A DNA stretch of 64,000 bases from Duganella dendranthematis (GTDB lineage Bacteria > Pseudomonadota > Gammaproteobacteria > Burkholderiales > Burkholderiaceae_D), in assembly GCF_012849375.1 (NCBI RefSeq), contig NZ_CP051684.1, positions 2,790,001 to 2,854,000 on the forward strand, written 5' to 3'. The notes below the pieces were generated by a model. It was not told the DNA's origin and did not search any database. It worked only from the letters and a program-made list of their open reading frames with translations. Below, in pieces: positions 11,103 through 19,900 of the stretch. How positions within the stretch are numbered: position 1 is the stretch's first letter; every line of letters starts with the position of its first letter. The position numbers and the translations under genes are program-made.

Positions 11103-11579
11103 TTATTGGTGCGAGACCAGCCCCAGCGGCAGCGAGGTGGTGATCTTGATCTGTTCCATCGAGAACGCCGACGACACCCCGGTCAGCTGCACGGACTTGA
11201 TCAGCTTCTTGTAAAAACGGTCATAGCCGGCGATGTCGATCGTCACCACCTTCAGCAGGTAATCGACGTCGCCGCTCATGCGGTGAAACTCCTGCACTTC
11301 CGGCAATGCCGCCACCGCAGCGGCAAAGCGGGCGAACCATTTCTCATCGTGCTGGGTGGTGCGCACGCTGACAAACACCGTCACCGGCAGGCCGACCTTG
11401 TTGCGGTTGATGATGGCCACGCGGTTCTCGATATACCCTTCCTCCTCCAGCCGGCGCAGCCGTTTCCAGCAGGGCGTGGAGGACAAACCTATTTGTTCGC
11501 TGAGCTGGGCAACGGACAGCGTGCCGTCCCGTTGCAGGGCGTCGAGGATGGCGTAGTCAAAGCGGTCAAGTTGATTCAT
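11103..11579 (-). CDS. Lrp/AsnC family transcriptional regulator
   Basis: 158 residues, the standard length of the family. The N-terminal helix-turn-helix (LDRFDYAILDALQRDGTLSV, then LSEQIGLSSTPCWKRLRRLEEEGYI) is textbook Lrp/AsnC. The C-terminal half is the RAM ligand-binding fold with the MSGDVDYLLKVV strand. The gene is divergent from the cysteine desulfurase-rhodanese fusion with 99 bp between starts, which suggests it controls that gene and may sense an amino acid such as cysteine; DecR/YbaO is a known relative with such a role. Ligand and target are inferred from position only. Confidence 0.9.
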   Translation of the reverse strand: MNQLDRFDYAILDALQRDGTLSVAQLSEQIGLSSTPCWKRLRRLEEEGYIENRVAIINRNKVGLPVTVFVSVRTTQHDEKWFARFAAAVAALPEVQEFHRMSGDVDYLLKVVTIDIAGYDRFYKKLIKSVQLTGVSSAFSMEQIKITTSLPLGLVSHQ

Positions 11580-11618
11580 TCTATTTATCGGGAAAAGAGA
11601 GCATGTAACCTCTCCATC

Positions 11619-11661
11619 TTATGCCTGAGCGCAGCATTTTGGTACGTTTATTTCGGCATAA
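11619..11661. promoter_or_regulatory. Candidate operator between Lrp gene and cysteine desulfurase gene
   Basis: A perfect 7-bp inverted repeat, TTATGCC (11619-11625) and GGCATAA (11655-11661), spans the divergent intergenic region. The arm spacing of 36 bp centre to centre is about 3.4 helical turns. Lrp-family dimers and octamers often bind spaced dyads in such positions. The repeat is seen; binding is inferred. Confidence 0.35.
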
Positions 11662-11678
11662 CTGCGTAAGCTATATGG

Positions 11679-13769
11679 ATGACTACTGAAATCTACCTCG
11701 ACAGCAACGCCACCAGCGTTGTTCTGCCCGCCGCGATTGCCGCTGCCACCGACGCCATGGGCCAGCGCTACGGCAATCCCAGCAGCACCCACGCGACCGG
11801 CCTGAAGGCCAAGGTCATCCTCGATGCAGCGCGTGCCTGCGCGGTGCGCCTGCTGGGCGTCGGCAACGGCCGCCTGATGTTCAACAGCGGCGCCACGGAG
11901 GGGATCCAGACCGCCGTGCTGTCGTCGCTGGTGGCGCTGCGTGAGCGCAAGGACGCTGGCAAGGCCATCGGCACGCTGCTGGTCTACGGCGCCACCGAGC
12001 ACAAGGCCGTGCCGGAAAGCCTGGCCCACTGGAATCGCCTGCTGGGCCTGAACCTGACGCTGCACAAGCTGCCGGTCGATCACAACGGCGCGCACAGCCT
12101 GAGCGCGCTGCGCGACATCGCCGCCCAAGCCGCGATGGTGTGCACCATGGCCGCCAACAATGAAACCGGCGTCATCTCCGATCTGGCCGGCATCGAGGCG
12201 GTGCTGCTGCAAACCGGCAGCAAGGCTTACTGGCTGGTGGACTGCGTCCAGGGATTGGGCAAGCTCAAGCTGGATCTGTCGTCTACCCGCATCGATTACG
12301 CGCCGTTCTCCGGTCATAAACTGAATGCGCCGAAAGGCATCGGCATGCTGTACGTGCGCGCCGGCACGCCGTTCACCGCGCTGATACAGGGGGGCGGCCA
12401 GGAAGCCGGACAGCGCTCGGGCACCGAGAACATGGCTGGCATCGCCGCGCTGGGCGCTGTGCTGGGCGCACTGGAGCGGGGCGATACCTTCCGCAGCCAG
12501 GCCGAGCTATGCAACTTCCGCGCGCGCCTGGCGGACAGCCTGCGCACCGCCTTGCCGGGCGTGGTGTTCAACCATCCGTTCGACACAGCCTTGCCGACCA
12601 CGCTGAACTTCTCCGTCCCCGGCTTGTCGAGCCGCGAGCTGATGGATGTGTTCGACGCCGCCGATGTACGCGTCAGCGCCGGCAGCGCCTGCTCCTCGTC
12701 CAAGGCCGCGCCTAGTTACGTGCTGGACGCGATGGGCTTCCCGCTGTGGCGCAGCGCCGGCGCCATTCGCATGTCGTTCGGCCCGTTGACCGATGAGGCC
12801 ACCATTGCCGCCGCCTGCACCCGCATCGAGCGCTGCGGCGCGGCGCTGCGCGCCAGCTGCCTAATCCCGTCCGACCGCACCGCCGTGCCGCACGACGGCT
12901 TGCTGCAACTGGGCGTGGAAGGCGCGTGCAGCTGGATGGTGCTGGACGCCGCCAGCCGCAGCTGCATCGTCATCGATCCGTTGCCGGAGCACACTGCGCG
13001 CATCGAAGCGTACGTGCGCTGCCAGAACTACCAGGTGCAAGCCGTGGTCAGCACGCTGCCGAATGCCGGCCGCGCCATGCTGGTCGAGGCGCTGGGCCGC
13101 CACTTCAACCGCGCGGCCGAGGCCGACGCTTATGGCTGGCCGCAAAACGCCACTGCTATCGCGCTGGACAATGGCGCCGGCGCCACCGCCATCACGCTCG
13201 GCGCGCAAGTGCTGGCCTGCGTGCCCTGCGGCACCGGCAACGAACTGCGCGCTTATCTGCTGGGCTCGGCGGACGAGGCGCGGCTGCCGGCTGCTGCGGT
13301 GCGCTTCGCCTTCAGCGCCCGTCCGGCGCAACAGGCTTTGCATGAAATTATCAGCGAGCGCACGCTGCTGTGCCCGACGCGGGATGAACAGAATCAATTC
13401 TGCGCCAGCATGAATGCTGAACCGTCGGCAATCATCGCTGCCGATGCGCAACTCGACGGCAGCGCGCTGGATGCCTTCCTGGCGGCGCATCCGGATGCGT
13501 GCCTGGTGGATGTGCGTGAGCCGTATGAATTTGCCGCGACCATCGCGCCGCTGCCGGCCGGGCGCATGGCCTTGAGCGTGCCGCTGAGCCGCCTGGCCGA
13601 GTACGCCAGTGCATGGCTGGGTGCGGAGCAGGCGCCGCTGGTGTTTTTCTGCCGCAGCGGCAACCGCAGCATGATGGCGGCGCTGTGCCTGCGCCGCTTG
13701 GGACATCGCCACGCGTACAGCCTCAACGGCGGACTGGCGCTGGCGACGCCGCTGCCGCTGGCAGCCTGA
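11679..13769 (+). CDS. Cysteine desulfurase fused to degenerate MBL region and rhodanese
   Basis: 696 residues in three parts. Residues 1-390 are a class V aminotransferase/NifS-IscS-type cysteine desulfurase: the PLP lysine is K214 in SGHKLNAPKGIG, and the persulfide cysteine is C338 in SAGSACSSSK. Residues 400-570 resemble the metallo-beta-lactamase fold of persulfide dioxygenases (ACSWMVLDAASRSCIVIDP), but the HxHxDH metal motif is replaced by STLPNAGRAM, so it is probably non-catalytic. Residues 590-696 are a rhodanese with the VDVREPYEF strand and active-site C658 in CRSGNRS. The likely role is to pass cysteine-derived sulfane sulfur internally to the rhodanese. No Fe-S scaffold genes are adjacent. 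Confidence 0.85.
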   Translation: MTTEIYLDSNATSVVLPAAIAAATDAMGQRYGNPSSTHATGLKAKVILDAARACAVRLLGVGNGRLMFNSGATEGIQTAVLSSLVALRERKDAGKAIGTLLVYGATEHKAVPESLAHWNRLLGLNLTLHKLPVDHNGAHSLSALRDIAAQAAMVCTMAANNETGVISDLAGIEAVLLQTGSKAYWLVDCVQGLGKLKLDLSSTRIDYAPFSGHKLNAPKGIGMLYVRAGTPFTALIQGGGQEAGQRSGTENMAGIAALGAVLGALERGDTFRSQAELCNFRARLADSLRTALPGVVFNHPFDTALPTTLNFSVPGLSSRELMDVFDAADVRVSAGSACSSSKAAPSYVLDAMGFPLWRSAGAIRMSFGPLTDEATIAAACTRIERCGAALRASCLIPSDRTAVPHDGLLQLGVEGACSWMVLDAASRSCIVIDPLPEHTARIEAYVRCQNYQVQAVVSTLPNAGRAMLVEALGRHFNRAAEADAYGWPQNATAIALDNGAGATAITLGAQVLACVPCGTGNELRAYLLGSADEARLPAAAVRFAFSARPAQQALHEIISERTLLCPTRDEQNQFCASMNAEPSAIIAADAQLDGSALDAFLAAHPDACLVDVREPYEFAATIAPLPAGRMALSVPLSRLAEYASAWLGAEQAPLVFFCRSGNRSMMAALCLRRLGHRHAYSLNGGLALATPLPLAA

Positions 13770-13791
13770 GTCAACTTTCCTCCTTTTGCAG

Positions 13792-13818
13792 GGGCCGCGC
13801 AAGCGGTCCTTTTTTTTT
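13792..13818 (+). terminator. Rho-independent terminator
   Basis: A 7-bp stem with a GCAA loop (arms 13792-13798 and 13803-13809, one G-T pair) is followed by a run of nine T. It ends the cysteine desulfurase-rhodanese transcript. Confidence 0.9.
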
Positions 13819-13831
13819 GCTCACCCTGTTA

Positions 13832-13872
13832 TGTACGTCACCGTACAGTCCCCTTCCGTGCGCCACCGTACG
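13832..13872. promoter_or_regulatory. Dyad plus repeat upstream of cyclic glucan synthase
   Basis: A perfect inverted repeat TGTACG-TCAC-CGTACA lies at 13832-13847. The half-element CACCGTAC recurs at 13864-13871, 25 bp further on. Both sit 50-90 bp before the synthase start, where an operator would be expected. No specific regulator can be named. Confidence 0.35.
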
Positions 13873-13921
13873 ATTGCTTGGCCCATAATTTTCCATTCGC
13901 CGCGTCGAAGCGAGGTCCAAG

Positions 13922-16900
13922 TTGAACAAGTCCAATCCTATCCTGCCCGAGATGACCCTGGGTTTCCGAGAATCACAGTCCGGCTCCCTGGTGTCCGAAG
14001 ACGATGACGAAGACCTGCCGCTGCGCGCGGAACTCTTCAGTGCCGCCCAAATGGCCGCGCACGGCAAAACGCTGGCCCAGCATCATGAGCTGAGCAAGCG
14101 CGGCGGCCGCGACCGCTTGCTGTCGCGCCTGACGGAAAACGCCGCCGTCATCGATTCCACCTGCGATGAACTGACCGCCGCCATCAAGGCCGGGCGCCAG
14201 ATCACGCCAGCGTCGGAATGGCTGCTGGATAATTTCTATCTGATCGAAGAACAGATCCGCATCGCCCGCCGCCACCTGCCCAAGGATTACAGCAAGGAAT
14301 TGCCGCGCCTGGGCAAGGGCGCGCCGGATGGCTGCCCGCGCGTCTACAAGATCGCGCTGGAGATCATTTCGCACGGCGACGGCCGCGTCGATCCGGAATC
14401 GCTGTGCCGCTTTGTCGACGCCTACCAGGAAGTCGCCACCCTCAAGCTGGGCGAACTGTGGGCGATCCCGATCATGCTGCGCCTGGCGCTGATCGAGAAC
14501 CTGCGCCGCGTGGCCGCGCGCGTGGCCGACAACCGCGCCCAGCGCGACCTGGCCAACACCTGGGCCGATCAGATGACCGAGATCGCCGACAAGAATCCGA
14601 GCGGCCTGATCCTGATGGTGGCCGACATGGCGCGCTCCAATCCGCCGATCACCAGCGCCTTCGTGGCCGAACTGGCGCGCCGCCTGCAAGGACAAAGCCC
14701 GGCGCTGACGCTGGCGCTGACGTGGATCACGCACCGCCTGGCGGAAATCGGCCAGACCATCGAACAGCAGATCCAGACCGAGATCCAGCAGCAGGCGGCG
14801 GAGCAGGTCTCCATCGCCAACAGCATCGGCAGCCTGCGCTTCCTCGGCACCATGGACTGGCAGGAGTTTGTCGAGACCATGAGCAAGGTCGAACAAACCC
14901 TGCGCCAGGACCCGGCCGACATCTACGGCAAAATGGAATTCGCCACGCGCGACCAGTATCGCCATTCGATTGAAAAAATCGCCAAGCGCTCGCGCTTCAC
15001 CGAAGAAGAAGTGGCGCAGCAGGCCCTGGCGCTGGCCATGGCGCATCATGGCACCGGCGATTCGCGCCATGGCCACGTCGGCTTCTACCTGATCGGCGGC
15101 GGCCTGGCCGCGCTGGAAAAACAAACGCAGATGCGCCGGCCGTGGAACGAGGCGATGCAGCAGACATCCAGCGCCTCGCCGCTGACCTCCTACCTCGGCG
15201 CCATCGCCGCCATTTCGCTGGTGTCGACCGCGCTGCTGCTGGAGCGCGCATCGTTCTACGGTGTGCATGGCTTTGTGCTGTTCGCGCTGGGCGTGCTGGC
15301 GCTGCTGGGCAGCAGCCATCTGGCGCTGAACCTGGTGAACTGGGTGGCCACGCTGGTTACCCATCCACGGCCTTTGCCGCGCATGGACTTCAAGGACGGC
15401 ATCCCGTCCGACGCGCGCGCCGTCGTAGTGGTGCCGACGCTGGTCTACAGCAAGGAAAACATTGACGATCTGTTCGAGCAGATGGAAGTGCGCTTCCTCG
15501 CCAATCGCGATCCCAACCTGACGTTTTGCCTGCTGACCGACTTCGCCGACGCCCGTTCCGAGAAGATGCCGAACGACGACGCGCTGACCGAGCAGATGAA
15601 GCGCTGCACCGCGCACCTGAATCACAAGTATGCCAACGGTTCGCCGCACGCGCCGTTCCTGCTGCTGCACCGTCCGCGCATGTGGAATCCGCAGGAAGGC
15701 GTGTGGATGGGCTATGAGCGCAAGCGCGGCAAGCTGGAAGACCTGAACGCCTTCCTGCGTGGCGGCGCGCGCGACAAATTCTCGCTGGTGGTGGGCGACA
15801 CCACGGAGCTGGAAAGCATCCGTTACGTGATCACGCTGGACACCGACACCCAGCTGCCGCGCGACGCGGCCAAGGAATTCATCGCCACCATGCAGCACCC
15901 GCTGAACCGTCCGCGCGTCGACCTGCAGCGTGGTCGCGTGACCGAAGGCTATGGCATCCTGCAACCGCGCGTGGCGGTGGCGCTGCCGAGCGAGAACGCT
16001 TCGCGCTACGAAAAACTGTGCGGCGGCGAACCGGGCATCGACCCGTATACCCGCACCGTGTCGGACGTCTATCAGGATGTGTTCTTTGAGGGCTCCTTCA
16101 TCGGCAAGGGCATCTACGATATCGACGTGTTCCAGCAAGTGCTGGGCGGCCGCCTGCCGGAAAACAAGATCCTCAGCCACGATTTGCTGGAAGGCTGCTA
16201 CATCCGCGCTGGCCTGCTGAGCGACGCGCAGCTGTACGAAGCCTATCCAGCCCAATACGGCGATGACGTCAGCCGCCGCCAGCGCTGGATACGCGGCGAC
16301 TGGCAGTTGATCGGCTGGCTGGCCGGCCGCGTGCCGAGCGGCCGCGGCAAGCGCGAACGCAATCCGCTGTCGCTGCTGTCGCGCTGGAAGCTGTTCGATA
16401 ACCTGCGCCGCAGCCTGACCGCGCCGGCGCTGGTGCTGTCGCTGATCACCGCGTGGCGCTGGTTGCCCGATCCATGGATGTGGACCGGCGCCGTGCTGAC
16501 CGTGATCTTCCTGCCTCCGCTGGTCAGCATGGTATATGACCTGTGCCGCCGTCCGCGCGACACCTTGTGGAGCCAGCATATCCGCGCCTCATTGCGCCGC
16601 AGCGGGCTGCATTTCTCGCATGCGATCCTGATGCTGGCCTTCCTGCCATACGAAGCTTACTTTAGCGTGGACGCGATCCTGCGCAGCCTGTGGCGCTCCT
16701 TCGTCTCGCACCGCAAGCTGCTGGAATGGCGCGCCTCCACCCTGGCGCGCCAGGCCGACGGCACGGTCAGCACCTGGCGCACCATGTGGTTCGCGCCGGT
16801 GCTGTCGCTGTTCGTCGGCGGCGCGCTGCTGGGATGGCATCCATCCAGCCTGCCGCCGGCATCGCTGTTCCTGCTGGCGTGGCTGGTGGCGCCGGCCATC

Positions 16901-19900
16901 GCCGACTGGATCAGCCGTCCGATCGAACGCAAGGCGGCGCAGCTGTCGGCCGAACAGACGCTGTTCCTCAACAAGCTGGCGCGCCGCACCTGGGCGTATT
17001 TCGAGCGCTTCGTCGGCCAGGAAGACAACTGGCTGCCGCCGGATAATATGCAGGAGCATCCGGTACAGGTGATTGCGCACCGCACCTCGCCGACCAACAT
17101 CGGCATGGCGCTGCTGGCCAACCTGACCGCCACCGATTTCGGCTACATCACTGTCAGCCAGCTGATGGCGCGCACCGCCAATACGCTGGACACCATGGAC
17201 CAGCTGGAGCGTCACCAGGGCCACTTCTACAACTGGTACGACACGCTGACGCTCAAGCCGCTGCATCCGATGTACGTCTCGACGGTGGACAGCGGCAACC
17301 TGGCCGGCCACCTGCTGACCATGGCGCCGGGCCTGACCGGCCTGTATGACGAGCCTGTGCTCGGCAAGCAAATCGTTGACGGCATCGCCACCACCGCCCG
17401 CGTGCTGCAAGAGACGCTGGCCGATGCCGGCATTGCGGCCGGCGCTACGGCCACCGGCGCGGCCATCACCTCCGCCGTGGCCGCCGATGCAATCGACGCG
17501 CTGCTGGCCGCACTGACGCCGGCGCCGGACGCCGGCAACCTGCAAGAGCTGTATGGCTGGCTGACGCGCGTCAGCGCCGCAGCGGACGAATTCCATCCGC
17601 ACGCCGTCACTCACAGCGAAGCCGCCGCCATGTGGGCCGAATCGCTGGTGCAGCAATGCCGCGCCGCGCTGGACGAACTGGCCGCGTTGACGCCATGGGC
17701 CGCGCTGTCGCCGGACGCCATCTTCGACACCAGCATGACCCGCATGCCGACCTTGCGCGAACTGGCGGCGCTGGCGCGTTCCACCGCTTCCATCGCCATC
17801 AACGACCTGGCGCCGGACGAACGCGATCGCCAGCAACGCCTGGCCGCACTGTTCGAGCAAGGCAGCACCGCTGCGCATGAGCGCATGCGCGCGCTGGCCG
17901 ACCTGGCGCTGCGCTGCGGCGCTTTCGCCCAGATGGAATATGGCTTCCTGTTCAACCCGACCACCAACCTGCTGGCGATCGGCTACAACGTCAGCGACCG
18001 CCGCCTGGACGCCAGCTACTACGATCTGCTGGCGTCGGAAGTACGACTGGCCAGCTTTGTCGCCATCGCTCAGGGCCAGCTGCCGCAAGAGCACTGGTTC
18101 GCGCTCGGCCGCCAGCTGTGCATCGTCGCCGGCAAGCCGGTGCTGCTGTCGTGGAGCGGCTCGATGTTCGAGTACCTGATGCCGCTGCTGGTGATGCCGA
18201 ACTATCCAAGCACGCTGCTGGACCAGACCTACAATTCCGTGATCGACGCGCAGATCGACTACGGCAAGCAGCGCAACGTGCCGTGGGGGATTTCCGAATC
18301 CGGCTACAACACGGTGGACGCCAGCCTGAATTACCAGTACCGCGCCTTCGGCGTGCCGGGCCTGGGCCTGAAGCGCGGCCTGGCCGACGATCTGGTGATC
18401 GCGCCATACGCCAGCATGATGGGCCTGATGGTGCAGCCGGAAGCCTCGTGCGCCAACTTGCAGAAGATGGCGGAACTGGGCTATATGGGCCGCTACGGCT
18501 TCTACGAAGCGATCGACTACACGGCGTCGCGCCTGCCGCGCGGCCAGAGCGCGGCGGTGATCCGTTCGTTCATGGTCCACCACCAGGGCATGGGCTTCCT
18601 GTCGCTCAGCTACCTGCTGCACGACCGGCCGATGCAGCGCCGTTTCGAATCCGATCCGCTGCTGCAATCGACGCTGCTGGTGCTGCAGGAACGCAGCCCG
18701 CAGGTCGGCGCGTTCTACTCCAACACCACCGAGATGGCGGCGATCCGCACCACCGCGCCGGAGCAGTCGATGCCGATGCGCGTGCTGACGCAGCATTCGA
18801 CGCCGGTGCCGGAAACCCAGCTGCTGTCCAACGGCCGCTATCACGTCATGGTCACCAACTCCGGCGGCAGCTACAGCCGCTGGAAAGACCTGGCCGTGAC
18901 GCGCTGGCGCGAAGACAGCACGCGCGACAACTGGGGCAACTTCTGCTACGTGCGCGATGTGGAGGACGGCGAGTTCTGGTCCACCACTTATCAACCTACG
19001 CTGGTCGAGCCGCGCAAGCATGAAGTGATCTTCTCCGAAGGCCGCGCCGAGTTCCGCCGCTCCGATCGTCACATCGACCTGTACACGGAAATCGTGGTGT
19101 CGCCGGAAGACGATATCGAATTGCGTCGTACCCGCATCACCAACAAGTCGGACCGCGTGCGCACCATCGAGGTGACCAGCTACGCCGAAGTGGTGATGGC
19201 GCCGGCCGCCGCCGACAACGCCCACCCGGCCTTCAGCAAGCTGTTTGTGCAGACCGAAATCCTGCCGCAGGAACGCGCCATCCTGTGCACGCGCCGTCCG
19301 CGCGGCGCGCACGAGACGCCGCCATGGATGATGCACTCGATGATGGTGCACGATGCGCCGGTGGTCAACGTCTCGTACGAAACCGACCGCTCGCGCTTCA
19401 TCGGCCGCGGCAACACCATGGCCGCGCCGAGCGCGATGCTGAACAAAGGGCCGCTCAGCGGCGGCGAGGGTTCGGTGCTCGATCCGGTGGTGGCGATCCG
19501 CTACACCATCACGCTCAAGCCGGACCAGTTTGCGACAGTGGACATCGTCACCGGCATGACCGAGCAGCGCGACGTCGCGCTGCACCTGATCGACAAATAC
19601 CAGGACCGCCATCTGGCCGATCGGGTGTTCGAGCTGGCGTGGACTCACAGCCAGGTCGTGCTGCGCCAGCTGAACGCCAGCGAAGCGGACGGCCAGCTGT
19701 ACGGCCGCCTGGCCAATTCGGTGATCTACCCGAACGCCGGCCTGCGCGCTGAAGCGGCGACGCTGATCAAGAATCAGCGCGGTCAGTCCGGCCTGTGGGC
19801 GTACGCGATTTCCGGCGACCTGCCGATCGTGCTGATGCAGATTAAAGATCCGTCCAACATCGAACTGGCGCGCCAGATGGTGCAGGCGCACGCCTACTGG

